NCBI GenBank assembly: GCA_947044365.1
Contig: OX345643.1
Span: 4,792,001 to 4,856,000 of the forward strand
Direction: 5' to 3'
DNA length: 64,000 nucleotides
Source: Petrosia ficiformis
Lineage: Eukaryota > Porifera > Demospongiae > Haplosclerida > Petrosiidae
Shown piece by piece: positions 1-10,250 of the stretch. The position numbers were made by a program, and so were the translations under genes. Position 1 is the first letter of the stretch. Each line of letters begins with the position of its first letter. The notes beneath the pieces were generated by a model. It was not told the DNA's origin. It saw nothing but the letters and a program-made list of their open reading frames with translations, and ran no database searches.

Positions 1-1382
1 TGATTGCCTTTAAGAGAAGCAATATTGAGAGGAGTAACAGACTTACTTGTGACTACATTAGGTGAAGTACCAGCATCAAGTAATAGACTAACTACATCAA
101 GATGACCATAAATACATGCTATATGTAAAGCATAAACACTTTGTCTATCCCTCATCTTTGATGCTACAGATATAACCTTCTCCCCCCTTTTAGTCAGTGT
201 GTTAGAATCACCACCTACTGCTAGGAGAACCTCTACAGGTGCTACGAAACCAGATTCTAGTGCGTTCAATAGAGCATTGTCTAGGGTAGTAAACTCACTG
301 TTATGTCTAGTAGTCTGTTTAAAAATAACTTCATTATCAATGCTAAGAGATAATACGCCTAATGACTTCAAGAAATGAGGAAATTTAGTTTGAGCTCTCA
401 GTAATCTGTTGTTACTAATTTTAGTAACCTTCCAGTACACCAGCATACAACCGGTACCCTTGGAAACTTTCATTTTCCAAATATGTTTATTAGGTTCACA
501 GAAAAGAGCCCTGACTAACGTTTCAAACCTCTTTATGACCACGTTATCCCAGATATCTGCAAGCTTTAATTTAATCACTTTACCCCTTCCAGGTAGCTCA
601 CCTGTTAATATTTCACTTAGATCTTTCATGGAGGTAGACTCTTTGAATTGCTCTAGGTCACTTTTGTATTTCTCAAACATATCATGGAGTTGTTTTACCT
701 CTCCAAGGAAAAATTCTACTAAATCTTCTAAGAGATAGTAGTAAAGAAAACTACAGCGCTTGGACACTCTCTTATATACATTATTTAAAGTAGCTTTTTC
801 TAATGAAAATGGTTTTAATTTGCGTTGTCTGTATAAGAATTGTTGCAACAGGTCAAGTGAAATCGATTGCTCTTGTAGAACGTTTTTCGCTTCTGTTTCC
901 AGCATGGAATATTGCGCATGAAGATGATCAAAATCTCGAACAACTTTTGATTCTACTTGTACTGTTTCATACACTGGAGATAACGATGTGTTGCGGGTCG
1001 CATCAAGGATACCACCAGCTGGATTATATTCTAGGTCTTCAATATCGCTGGGAGTGCCTTCGCGATTGTCATTCTCTTTAGCACTTAAAATATTTTCAAA
1101 TAAATTACAATACTTATCTCTTATCTGACCTGCATGATTATGATCTCCAATCTTTTCAAAAGCTCCAGCGATATTCTTCCAACATGGCTTTTTGTTCTTT
1201 TCATAACATATAAATAGTTCAGCTACACAACGATTAGTTCCTTGACAACTGTATTGATTTTCAATCCTTTTTAGATCATCATGGGCTAAGTTGAGATGAA
1301 TACCCAGAGAAAACCATTGTGGCTCCTTACCAACCTCCTCCACAAATTTACTGAGTGTTGGAACAGGAGTTAGATCAGACAT
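1..1382 (-). CDS. Death domain-ankyrin repeat protein, copy 0 (5' part, runs off window)
   Basis: The open frame starts at the ATG complementary to 1380-1382 and is open to the window edge, giving about 460 residues. It aligns codon for codon with the start of copy 1: position 2 here matches 22921 there, both 1380 bases from the ATG, so there is no net indel. Order of parts: Death domain (about residues 8-95), acidic linker, a conserved helical region (about 150-356), then the first ankyrin repeats. One difference from the sisters is GGDS for GGDP at the first repeat, around position 207. Death domains are adaptor modules of apoptotic and innate immune signalling and ankyrin repeats bind protein or ligand; a cytosolic receptor or scaffold role is inference. 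Whether the rest of the gene is intact cannot be seen. Confidence 0.85.
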   Translation of the reverse strand, partial: MSDLTPVPTLSKFVEEVGKEPQWFSLGIHLNLAHDDLKRIENQYSCQGTNRCVAELFICYEKNKKPCWKNIAGAFEKIGDHNHAGQIRDKYCNLFENILSAKENDNREGTPSDIEDLEYNPAGGILDATRNTSLSPVYETVQVESKVVRDFDHLHAQYSMLETEAKNVLQEQSISLDLLQQFLYRQRKLKPFSLEKATLNNVYKRVSKRCSFLYYYLLEDLVEFFLGEVKQLHDMFEKYKSDLEQFKESTSMKDLSEILTGELPGRGKVIKLKLADIWDNVVIKRFETLVRALFCEPNKHIWKMKVSKGTGCMLVYWKVTKISNNRLLRAQTKFPHFLKSLGVLSLSIDNEVIFKQTTRHNSEFTTLDNALLNALESGFVAPVEVLLAVGGDSNTLTKRGEKVISVASKMRDRQSVYALHIACIYGHLDVVSLLLDAGTSPNVVTSKSVTPLNIASLKGN

Positions 1383-1454
1383 AATAGCTACTGTTAGAGC
1401 TACATTAAAAAGTATATTATAATATATAAAGAGAATACAATGAGTTTATTTTAC

Positions 1455-1500
1455 CTTTTGGCAGTGACAGGGCTGGCAGGAAGTGCTTTGCATACCCCAC
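1455..1500 (-). other. Non-coding leader exon of DD-ANK copy 0
   Basis: On the minus strand a donor (AAAAG followed by gtaaaat) ends this exon at 1455. A plausible acceptor (aatgtag) opens the main exon at 1399, giving an intron of about 55 bases. The same arrangement recurs before all four copies. The 5' limit is not visible. It contains an ATG at 1493. Unlike the other copies, the small reading frame has TGT instead of TGA at its end and runs on to the splice site. Confidence 0.5.
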
Positions 1501-2174
1501 CATTTAAGGCTTTAATTATTAATTTTTATTTTGCAAGTGTTAATAATAACATACATTACTGTATGCTTTCACATACAATTTATTGGTTAATAGACTACAG
1601 TTGCAAGGAATAGTAGAAAATGTAATTTAGTTGGTCAGGCATGTTGTTATGACTACATGGTGACATACATGTACATGTACTTGTACTAATTGTAATTTCC
1701 TTATCATATATAATATGTACAAAGAAGCAGAATAAATATTTTAATTAAATCATTTTAGGTTTCCGATCCTTCTTTGTGCATCTAATATGAGATATTATAG
1801 ACATGATATGTCATTATAATTGGTACAAGTATGTTATCATGCAGTCCTAACAACTTGTATGACTAATTAAATTATAATTTATACACTGTACTACATTTGT
1901 TATTTAACAATTATATTTTTACAGTGTACACTTACAGAATAGAAGCCTCCTACTCACAATCACTATGTACAGTGATATCATATATTGGTAATAGGGCCAA
2001 GCAAATTAAGCCTGATTCAAAATTGATCTCCATAATATTTAATCTAAAACTTAAAATGCCAGCGAATGAATTATAAAAATTGAAATAAAAATTGAACATG
2101 ACAACAAATTATAAAAATGGAATGTTATAAAAATTGATAAAATTTATACGGTAGTGTTGATTGACTGAATAATA

Positions 2175-2336
2175 CTAATAAGAGTGAAATGCTGTTTCTG
2201 ATTTACACATTTCAATTTGTTTGTAAGTATGAATGAGAAGAGAAGGGAAACGAGATGTGAAATATAATACAAATTCCTCAGGAATGGATCCTAAACTATG
2301 TCTCAGGTTCTCTGGAAGTTCACGATAATGATGTTT
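2175..2336 (-). CDS. IRE1-type KEN endoribonuclease domain, C-terminal exon (interval A)
   Basis: The exon begins after a good acceptor (ttttcag) and encodes 53 residues then TAG. It starts KHHYRELPENLRHSLGS and contains FVLYFTSRFPSLLIHTY. This matches the C-terminal end of the KEN RNase domain of IRE1 (ERN1/ERN2), including the YFTSRFPxLLxHTY segment where the family's RNase active-site residues lie. The same TAG closes the frame in all three intervals, so it looks like the natural end of the protein. It lies about 800 bases upstream of DD-ANK copy 0 on the same strand. This copy is fully open with its acceptor intact, but the preceding exon (2662-2717) has an in-frame stop, so expression of the whole is doubtful. 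Confidence 0.75.
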   Translation of the reverse strand, partial: KHHYRELPENLRHSLGSIPEEFVLYFTSRFPSLLIHTYKQIEMCKSETAFHSY

Positions 2337-2661
2337 CTGAAAACTGATATAGAAAATAAAAAAATCTGATTAGCTTAAGATATATTATAAATTAATAAAA
2401 CATTAAAAAAATATATATATAGGCATTTCTAAGTAAGGAAGACTTTCCTTTCTGACCACTCAACAGTATCGTCAATCTTTGTCACAAAATGGTGGCATTG
2501 CTTAGCCTCCTTCTAAATTACATCTCATCTTTAAACCACACAAGTTGCATTCACAAAAAGGACAGCATTGCATGTACTCAAAAGTAAGAAATTTCTCAAA
2601 ATTTACATGTGCTAGAGGATCCCAATGTATATACATGTATAAACAAACATTATTATCTCAC

Positions 2662-2717
2662 CTTATCTCTTAATAAATCCCTCTATGAGGTACCTTGAAA
2701 TCTCAATTTACCAAGAT
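2662..2717 (-). pseudogene. KEN domain middle exon, broken (interval A, set 1)
   Basis: A 56-base exon between a ctatag acceptor and a gtgaga donor. It reads DLGKLRFQGTS, a stop, then RDLLRDK, which aligns with the IRE1 stretch before the KHHYREL motif. TTG in the interval-C copy has become TAG here. The donor phase fits the KEN C-terminal exon at 2175-2336. Confidence 0.6.
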
Positions 2718-3193
2718 CTATAGAATGAAACATTTAAAATAATAAATGAACAAATCAATAACTCAGAAGTTATCATAAATTCCAAGTCCTACCATCTGTC
2801 TCAAATATATCAGAGAGTATGGTAGTATACTATCTATGTAGGGATGGCACAGAAACAAATTGGTCTGTAATCTATAATCCATGCTCCACATTTTATACCC
2901 ACCTATAATTAGATACATGTATAGTAATATCTTAAGTCTACTTTTAATTGTGTGTACTAATATTAGCCAATTTAGCAATTAACGTAACAATCCCTATAAT
3001 TATTACACGCTAAAAATATATGTTGTGATCATTTTATTTAATTAGCTTTCTAGGTGTGGCTCCAAACTCACTAAAATTAATGCACGCTAAATATGAGCAT
3101 TTAAAAATCGTTAAATTTAGTGGATGCAATTAATAGTAGGCTTAACGTACATACATGTATGATACAAAATCTCATTTTCATTATAAGACTTAC
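2718..3193. other. Non-coding interval, no recognised exon
   Basis: AT-rich sequence shared with 25754-26172 and 41965-42441. A minus-strand frame of 71 codons (2763-2978) is open here but is broken in the interval-B copy. I do not recognise kinase C-lobe sequence, although that part of an IRE1 kinase should lie between the catalytic-loop and KEN exons. Confidence 0.5.
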
Positions 3194-3381
3194 CACTCTA
3201 GTGTGATCCTGGAATTTCTGGAGTGATACCAGACGAAGCTGTGAAGTATCCTTGACCAGTTGGTACCTAGCTTAAATACAACAAAGTCACAAATCTGATA
3301 TGAGAGCCTTAATCTCTTTAGATGAACACAGGCCACAGGTCACAGGTAACGAAAATATTTTGAGGTTTGAGTCTCTGTATA
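3194..3381 (-). pseudogene. IRE1-like kinase catalytic-loop/DFG exon, degenerate (interval A, 1)
   Basis: Acceptor ctcag and donor gtaagt are intact. The start reads VYRDSNLK once joined in phase 1, replacing the kinase VHRDIKPQ motif. Later comes EIKALISDL, then TGA, then LCC, corresponding to the IRE1 motif around DFGLC. The codon for the G of DFG is TGA. Downstream SSGITPEIPGSH is followed by TAG. These stops also occur in other copies. Confidence 0.6.
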
Positions 3382-3894
3382 CTGAGAAAATGAAAAACTA
3401 ATGATCTTGGTTGATAATATTATTATTTTAGCAATTCACATCAATACAGCTGATACTGTACATGTAGCCATGTACAATATGAATTTTGTACACATATTTA
3501 ATTCTCCTATTATAGCCCACCACATCTTAGCTAATAACTATCATATGGCTGAACTGGGACTGGTTGTTCTTTGTAGAGACAGACGCCATTTTGTCAAGTG
3601 TATAAAAGGTCTGTTTCCCATGGTGGGAGTATTATGGCATGCAATTATCTGGTATCTGGATTATTGGTAAAACATCTATATCAGTACATCACTACTATAA
3701 TGTACTACTGACTTATTATAGGTAGCAATGGGTTATTAGCTAGCCTAATATTAGGGAGGTTGTATATGTACATGGAAACATTCAAAATACATTAGTCACT
3801 CACTTCATTACAGTATCACATTCTGTATCCATCTTGATAGCTATAACAGAAGATCTCATGATATCACAGGTCACCCATAATAACCAAGACTTAC

Positions 3895-4032
3895 CACTCT
3901 AATGTGATCCTGACTGAACTGTGAAATATCCTTGACCAGTTGGTAGCTTACAACAAATCTGATACGAGAGCCTTAATCTCTCACAATGAACACAGGTCAC
4001 ATGTAATGACAAAGGTTTGAGTCTCTGCGTAC
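3895..4032 (-). pseudogene. Kinase catalytic-loop exon remnant (interval A, 2)
   Basis: Shortened relative of the exon at 3194. It begins VRRDSNL, has lost its acceptor (ttg in place of cag) and has stops and deletions. A donor gtaagt survives. Confidence 0.5.
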
Positions 4033-4290
4033 AAGAAAACCTAATGATCTCGGCTAATAATATCATTTTTTAAACTCTATCTATTCACACCAATACAACA
4101 CGGAAGTATTATAGCAGATATATGAATGCAATTATCTGCTATTAGTAAAACATCTATATCAGTACATCACTACTATAATGTACTACTGACTACAATTAAT
4201 TATTATTGGTAGCAATGAGTTATTAGCTAGCCTAATATTAGGGAGGTTATATATGTACATGGAAACATTCAAAATACATTAGTGACTCAC

Positions 4291-4327
4291 TTCATTACAG
4301 TATCACATTCTGTATCCATCTTGATAG
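4291..4327 (-). other. Candidate small exon (IKMDTECDTVMK)
   Basis: A 37-base stretch between a tatag acceptor and a gtgagt donor. Only one frame is open, reading IKMDTECDTVM. Relatives lie at 3811-3847, 43051-43087, 52140-52176 and 32669-32701 (MDREYDAVLKK), the last two just downstream of DD-ANK copies 3 and 2. It could be a linker exon after the ankyrin part or the start exon of a separate kinase gene. Function unknown. Confidence 0.35.
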
Positions 4328-4349
4328 CTATAATAGAAGATCCCATGAT

Positions 4350-4625
4350 ATCTAAAGTTAACTACTCATTCTTCTGAGGTAGAATATTATTTTTGCTCGC
4401 TGAATGATAATTTGTCACTTTCAAATAATTATGGTTGATATTCATCCAAGCTAATGTGAAATAGATGACAATAACTTCAAATCGTACAACAGTTGGACAG
4501 TTACTATGAGTCTCGTGTTGATCTTTTCGAAGAGCTAGTAGAGAGAAATCCATTGGTAGATAAAGGTATTGGAACACTACTAACAATGACTTGTATTTTA
4601 ACACTTGCAATTGCCTAAGCTAACA
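4350..4625 (-). pseudogene. 3' flank of a deleted DD-ANK copy
   Basis: This stretch matches the sequence immediately downstream of DD-ANK copy 2 (32710-32880), including gaatgataatttgtca and aacttcaaatc blocks. Here it sits directly beside a KEN middle exon (4727-4794), with no KEN C-terminal exon and no DD-ANK body between. The simplest reading is a unit that lost its DD-ANK gene by deletion. Confidence 0.55.
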
Positions 4626-4726
4626 GAATTTGGTAAGCATGCAGTAAATACTTTACACACACACACAAATTAATCTGCTTTTTGATTTTAAAAATTACAA
4701 TAGAAGAAGACAAAACAATATCTCAC

Positions 4727-4794
4727 TTTATTTCTCATTGCTCTTAATAAATTCCTCAATGAGGTACCTTGATAAGATCTAACTTTATGAAGAT
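4727..4794 (-). CDS. KEN domain middle exon, open (interval A, set 2)
   Basis: A 68-base exon between a ctatag acceptor and a gtgaga donor, phase 2 at its start. It reads DLHKVR then SYQGTSLRNLLRAMRNK, very close to the IRE1 segment that precedes KKHHYREL. No stop is present. Its partner C-terminal exon is missing, so it is an orphan. Confidence 0.65.
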
Positions 4795-4893
4795 CTATAG
4801 TATGAATATATAAATCATAAACAGGTCAATAGACAGAGTCCATCAGACATTACAAGTCCTTACATTACATGTATAATTATATATCATACGTAC

Positions 4894-5060
4894 TTTGTCT
4901 TTGTTTATCACTGATGTGATCCCTTCTGAACAGTCACACTTCCTCTTTCTAATGACTGGACCACATGAGACATGGGAGATTCTTTCGCTATTTTATCACT
5001 GACATCTTGAAAGAAAGGAAGCTACTTTAATGGTGACCAGAAGAGACAGTGACTCATGAG
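4894..5060 (-). pseudogene. KEN domain N-terminal exon, broken (interval A)
   Basis: It reads LMSHCLFWSPLK, a TAG, LPFFQDVSDKIAKES, then HVVQSLERGSVTVQKGSHQ and a TGA. This corresponds to the IRE1 junction from the end of the kinase (HPFFWS) into KEN (FFQDVSDRIEKES). Human-type IRE1 has a glutamine or similar residue where TAG lies. The acceptor cag is present. Confidence 0.65.
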
Positions 5061-5069
5061 CTGTGGGTT

Positions 5070-6214
5070 AGTCTATATGTGTAAAATAGATCATGTAATA
5101 CAGCTAATTTGTGTGGATGCATTAATATGATATTATAATATGACTACAATTAGCTATAGCAACACTTTCATAATAATACATGTATATGTTTAGTAAAAGG
5201 GTTTTAATTCCTATTATAGTTATTACATAAGAATGCAATTACTAAAACACTGAAATAATACACTGATGTATAGTACTATATGTACATGTACAGCATGTGT
5301 GCATATACATGTAATTATATATGTACATGTGTGTATGTTTACATGTACATTTATAGTACTATACGTACATGTACAGTATGTGTACATACACATGTACATG
5401 TAATTATATATGTACATGTGTGTACTTATACATGTACATGTAACAACTGGTACAGTACCAGTATGTGATAATGTGTTTTAATTAAGATACATGTATGTAT
5501 AACCAGTGGATGTACATGTATACACAGTATATATACGACAGATGTTAGTACAATTAAAAGATGGTTGGCTATTTCATATCATCACGTTGGCATTCAGTTT
5601 GACTAATAAAGATCAATAATAATAACAGGGTATATGTAGTAGAATACATGTACATGTAATTTACATACAGTATGTACAATATTATAAGAACTCATTAATT
5701 TGTGTGCCTGGATACTTTGATTCCTATTATAGTTATTACAGAAGAACTCAATTACAAAAGACTGAAATAATACACTGGATGTATAGTACTATATGTACAT
5801 GTACATGTAACAAATGGTATAGTACCAGTATATGTTTTAATTGAGATACATGTATGCATAACTAGCATACCTATATGTATATACATGTACATGACATAAT
5901 TCAAAGATGTTTGGCTATTTCATATAGACAAATAAGGTCAATAATAACAGGGTACATGTAGTAGAACACAGATCAATGAATTATGAATCAACTCGTCAAA
6001 CTGGGTGTGGCCTAATTGAAGTGGGTCATGAGGCTTCTACATGTCCCAGTCATAGTATTTTGATCACCTAGTGACTATTCTACTGATACACTTTAGATAG
6101 AATAGTGAACTATCTGTAAGGTTTTGCAAGTATTGAATTTTGTGTTCTTGAGGTTTTGAGACTCAAAGTCAATTCTCATGCCCTATGCATACACTATTCA
6201 ATGCTTGGATGTAT
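5070..6214. repeat. Low-complexity tacatgtaca-rich spacer
   Basis: Runs of alternating acatgtac at about 5280-5445 and 5800-5900 give chance ORFs rich in Met, Tyr, Cys, Thr and Val on both strands. Homologous to 26430-26700 and 44280-45300. No gene seen. Confidence 0.7.
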
Positions 6215-6222
6215 AATGATTT

Positions 6223-6605
6223 GGATCAAGTATAATATACGGGCAGAGCAACGTAGCGATCTAATGAAGCCACAAGAGTGTTACAAGTGTTCCACCCACC
6301 ACTTCCGGATTCGTCACCTTATTAATTATGCACGATAGGTGTGGCAGGTTGTAACATTGCATATTGCTCGTTAACATGCTGATGATATCCCTACCGAGAA
6401 GAGGCCTAAACTGGGGGGGCTGTGCCCCCCCAGACCCCCCCTGTTTGTCAGGAACAGCGCTGGGCCTATCGGCCCAGCGTAAATGTCAAACAGTGGGATT
6501 AAATAACACCACACCTATCCACAAATGGTGGGTGGAACACTTGTAAACACTCTTGTGGCTTCATTAGATCGCTACGTTGCTCTGCCCGTATATTATACTT
6601 GATCC
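6223..6605. mobile_element. MITE-like element, 383 bp, 8-bp target duplication
   Basis: Terminal inverted repeats of about 85 bp begin GGATCAAGTATAATATACGG and mirror the right end. The flanks are aatgattt at 6215-6222 and 6606-6613. The sister intervals at about 28515 and 45535 have the uninterrupted empty site. The interior is GC-rich with poly-C/poly-G and a palindrome around 6460. Length and an 8-bp duplication suggest a hAT-type non-autonomous element. Because the termini extend as palindrome, a 4- or 6-bp duplication with longer repeats is also possible. Confidence 0.85.
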
Positions 6606-6766
6606 AATGATTTGATACACATGTACATGTTGTGTGTGAATAAATTAATAATAAAAGTTTATTAATTACAATAAAATTTTGGATTTTTGGTCTGCAATCA
6701 GTAATACTGATAAATCTACACACACAGTAATATATATATATAATACATTTTCAACACAAGACATAC

Positions 6767-6880
6767 CCTCTAGTGTGATCCTGGGATTTCTGGAGTTATA
6801 CCAGACTGAGCTGTGAGGGATCATCAACCAGTTGACGACAAAGTCACAAATCTGACTGACATGAGAGCCTTGATCACTTT
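6767..6880 (-). pseudogene. Kinase catalytic-loop/DFG exon remnant (interval A, 3)
   Basis: It keeps VIKALMS and the degenerate DFG segment, with TGA nearby. The catalytic HRD end is not recognisable. It has a gtatgt donor. Homologue at 45728 in interval C. Confidence 0.45.
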
Positions 6881-7154
6881 TAATCCAGTAATTATATTTG
6901 GCAGGGTTCAAAGTGTGGTTTTGAAGTTAGACACACCTTCCTTGAAGTTCCTTCCTTTATTTTTGTGTCTTGGTCAATACTGAATGCGAATACGAAATTT
7001 GGTTTACTGTTATCAGCATGGAAAATGAGAATGAAGTCAGTATTCACATAATTTATAATTACAAGACTCTCTATTAGATGCTGAGCCTCTTCAACAAAAC
7101 TAACTAGAAATGAAACAGTCAGGGAGCGGGGTTGAAGTGAACCTCGATAGTTAA

Positions 7155-9639
7155 TTATCTGAAGACAAGTCTGACAGTGATGATATTAAGTGGCTTTTGG
7201 AATTTGGAAAGAAAAAGGTAGTGAAATTATTGGTTGTACAATGTACATACCTGTAATTTATCGTCATTATAACGTCATAGTTACCAAATGATGTATAATA
7301 ATTATGTAAGTGTACATTTAATATACTTGTGTATTATGAAGTTTAGTAACAGAAGCAGTAATGTGTAACTTTAAAACATCACTATAATGAGGTTTCCAAA
7401 TTGTATAGTGGTAACAATAAACATTTCAGACGTTCAGCAGATTTTACTACAAATTGGTGAGTCAGTGACCATACTGTTTGTAATCCTTGAGTCTAGAAAC
7501 TGTGTTTAACCCTTAGAGGACTGATTTGACCCTTACGTACTTAGGAATGCGTTCCTAGCATTACGAAGCACTCTAAATGTTCGCAATTGGTTTCAGTGAT
7601 AAGCTCAAGAAAATGGCTAAAAATGTTGATTGTTTTTGGACGCATCTTTGGCCTAAATATAGAGTACAGGGGGAATTTTAAGGGGAATGTTTCCCGTTGA
7701 TGGGGGTTCAAAGGAGGCATCACCCACACAATTTTGAGTTTAAATGACCCCACCCATGCAATCTAGTGGGATGCTGAGACATGCTGGAAAACCTGGGTGT
7801 TGCTGGTACCAACAATTAGTGGAGTCGTTTTGTTTGCCCCAGTTACTGTCAAAAGAGGGCGAACACTGTATTCGTCTTAGTCCTACAAAGCACTTGGGAA
7901 CTTTTGAGTCCTGGTGAGCAAGTTGCTAGAAGTAGTACTCCATGTCGAAAAAAGAAATATCTGCAGCAGAGCCACCAGTTTTGGAAATGGGAAGCATTGC
8001 TAAAAACATGCTTAGCACTCTCAGGATTAACTTGCATCTATTTATGAAATTGACTGCTTCAAGGAAGAAATTTTGAATGAAACACTTTTGATTAACCTAC
8101 ATTTGTAATTTGGTGTTGTTTTAGCAAATCATACATATCACCATATATGTGTAACACTTGCATTTGTGCCTGCAAACAATAGCTACCTTACATGTAGTTT
8201 ATCATGTATATGTGATTGTACATGTATATGTGTCATTTGATGTGTTTTGTTTTGTGTAGGATCTATTTCAACAAGCTTTGGATTACTCTAAAAGTGCTAG
8301 TCTAAAGATTTATGAGCTTTTCAAATCATTCTCTGGTTTTACTGGATATCTTCCTACTCGACTCAGAGAGGGAGCTGAAAATGCTATGAAGCAGGTACTA
8401 AACAATGATGTATTATACCTTGATTAGACTAGCATCTGGATCACATTTGTTGAGCACAGTTCAGTATGCTTATATGACAGGGGCAAATGTTTTAAGTTCG
8501 GTTGGTTACAGTTAACCACATGCAGTTCCAGACACTAGTGTATTGGGGCATCACTAGTTTGTATGGCTCCTTGACAAGTGTGAACAAAACTGAACTGTAA
8601 CTAGAGCTAAGCTCCATTGGTACACCTTGGGGTGGGTGTAACAAAATGTTTTGGTTCAGTTTGCACAGTTCCAGATACCAGTGTGGATTATGCATTACTG
8701 TAGTTAAGGTGATAAGTAATGAATATTCATAACCTAGCAACATTTAATTTGTGTAACCAGATGTTTGTCTTCCATATACAATAGAAATGAATGCTAAAGT
8801 ACATACAGATTTGTTCTAACTTGTGTATCTTTGTTAGTGTTGAGTCAACATGAGTGTGGCTTTATAGTTACGCCAAGAACCTGTATTAATATGACAAACC
8901 TGATATGATAGATAGGAAATGGGTTTTTATATTATACATGAACTACCAATGAATTATTATTCTATTTCCACAGGCTAAGGATGTATATACAACTCTTAAG
9001 GATAATAATGTACCAGCTGAACTTCCATCATTCTTACTTTCTCAAATCTCTGAAGTTGTGGAAACACAGATAATGTATTGTCGTCACCTGGGTAACCATA
9101 TCTCCACTGCTTTAAAGGTACCTATGTTATCATTTGTGTTGTAACATTATGTGGGCTAGTGCTAGTGCATTACAGTACCCAGTATTTAAATACTTGTTTC
9201 AATGTCTTTGATAAGGTAGATTTTGATATCCTAGAAGCTCTTGTAGTTATATGTTTCTCTCCAAATAGACAGGGCTAAGAATAGATTTGAAAACATGTCT
9301 GTCCAACATGATAAATTTGAATTGAAAATTTAATGGGTAGTCCTCAGGTACCCACATAAATTATTTAACTGGTACTTGGTTCCATTTTTCATCATGTGTG
9401 CAAATTGGTTTGAATCTTCCTATATAGCCCTAAAATGAATATATAATTAATTATGAGTACTGTAACAAAATCGTGGTTGTTATATTTTTATTCTTCTGTA
9501 GAAACGTTTTGGAAAGGATGAACAGTCTTCTGAAACAAGTAGTTTAGGAGATTTTGAAGTTCATGTTGACGAGGAAGAAGAAGAGGAGGAAATAAATGAA
9601 GATGAAGAGAGTGGAAGTGAAACTGATGAATCCACATAA
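7155..9639 (+). CDS. Nested multi-exon gene, helical protein with acidic C-terminal tail
   Basis: Three clear phase-0 exons: 8260-8394 (45 codons), 8974-9117 (48 codons) and 9502-9639 (45 codons plus TAA). All have AG acceptors and GT donors. They encode a helix-rich stretch (DLFQQALDYSKSAS, then TRLREGAENAMKQ, AKDVYTTLKDN, LSQISEVVETQIMYC) and an acidic tail of Glu, Asp and Ser ending TDEST. Two weaker phase-0 exons may precede: one ending at 7217 (DDIKWLLEFGKKK, open from 7155) and a 27-base micro-exon at 7430-7456. The true start is not found. Family not recognised; the amphipathic helices loosely recall perilipin-type lipid-droplet proteins, but I would not assign that. It lies antisense, nested between kinase exons of the minus-strand array. 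A frameshifted copy lies at 45987-48469; interval B lacks the gene. Confidence 0.6.
7458..8060. other. Conserved intron sequence, no gene recognised
   Basis: Moderately GC-rich intron of the plus-strand gene, retained at 46290-46870 with few changes. Minus-strand frames here are open by chance. It may be an old transposon insertion, but no terminal repeats were found. Confidence 0.4.
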
Positions 9640-10250
9640 TATAATTATAATAACTGTTAAGCTTCTCTTAATTTCTGCATACACTGGACTGATTAATAAT
9701 CATAAAGTGTTACTATTTTGTGTTTCCACTATAGATATAATGGTTTGTTGATTATTAACAATATAATTATACATGTGGACATTATGACATAACAATGATG
9801 GGCAATACTGAAGCAAATAATCCTTAATAGTTAATACACATTCTTGATGTAGTAAGGATTTAGAGGGAGCATGGAATATAAGAATTAGTGTACCATGTTT
9901 AATAAGGTGGTCAGCATGTTCCACCAGTCAACTGGATTATTGAAGGAAAGAAACCCAAGGCAGCCATTGGATCAAGACTGTTGAGATATACATACATACG
10001 AAACAGGCAGCCATTGGATCAAGAACATATACAAAAGCAACTGAATGGATGTCTACTAACTAAATATCTCAACCTCACTAAATGAGTATGTTCATACTAT
10101 CCTAACAATGAAGTCAAACATCTTTCATTGATCATGATAAAAGCTGAAAACAAGACACATGAATTGTAACCATGCCTAATAGAAGAAACCTCATACAGAT
10201 AAGCATTGGTAGCTCCTCCAATTGAGCAGTTGCGTGACTGCCGAAAAATG
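9640..10250. other. 3' flank of nested gene
   Basis: AT-rich flank with ataata-type tracts just after the stop, shared with 48470-49015. A short repeat of the type ggcagccattggatcaag occurs twice around 9960-10020. No coding sequence seen. Confidence 0.5.

Larger units (their letters stand above)
3668..4346. repeat. Duplicated ~200-bp segments, 480 bp apart
   Basis: Positions 3668-3866 and 4148-4346 are near-identical. The same pair recurs at 42908 and 43388 in interval C with the same 480-bp offset, so the local duplication predates the duplication of the larger units. Each segment carries the small exon reading KMDTECDTVM. Confidence 0.75.

Noticed and set aside
409..738. 109-codon plus-strand frame, also at 23328, 39651 and 61984
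   Set aside because: Antisense to the conserved helical region of the DD-ANK genes; kept because the sense strand is conserved, not an independent gene.
803..1081. 92-codon plus-strand frame
   Set aside because: Antisense to the start of copy 0 and not open in the other copies.
2763..2978. Minus-strand frame tested as a kinase C-lobe exon
   Set aside because: No WIAPE, DIFSAG or HPF-like motif, and disrupted in interval B.
3401..3670. 89-codon plus-strand frame with a near-identical partner at 42641-42910
   Set aside because: Explained by recent duplication of interval A/C. No splice or family evidence, and interval B lacks it.
5223..5468. Met/Tyr/Cys/Thr/Val-rich frames here and at 26412 and 44324
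   Set aside because: Translation of tacatgtaca simple repeats on both strands.
7541..7753. Minus-strand 70-codon frame repeated at 46373
   Set aside because: Lies in an intron of the plus-strand gene; no recognisable transposase or other domain, and conservation is explained by recent duplication.
7155..9639. Perilipin assignment for the nested gene
   Set aside because: Only a general resemblance of amphipathic helices; no diagnostic PAT motif seen.
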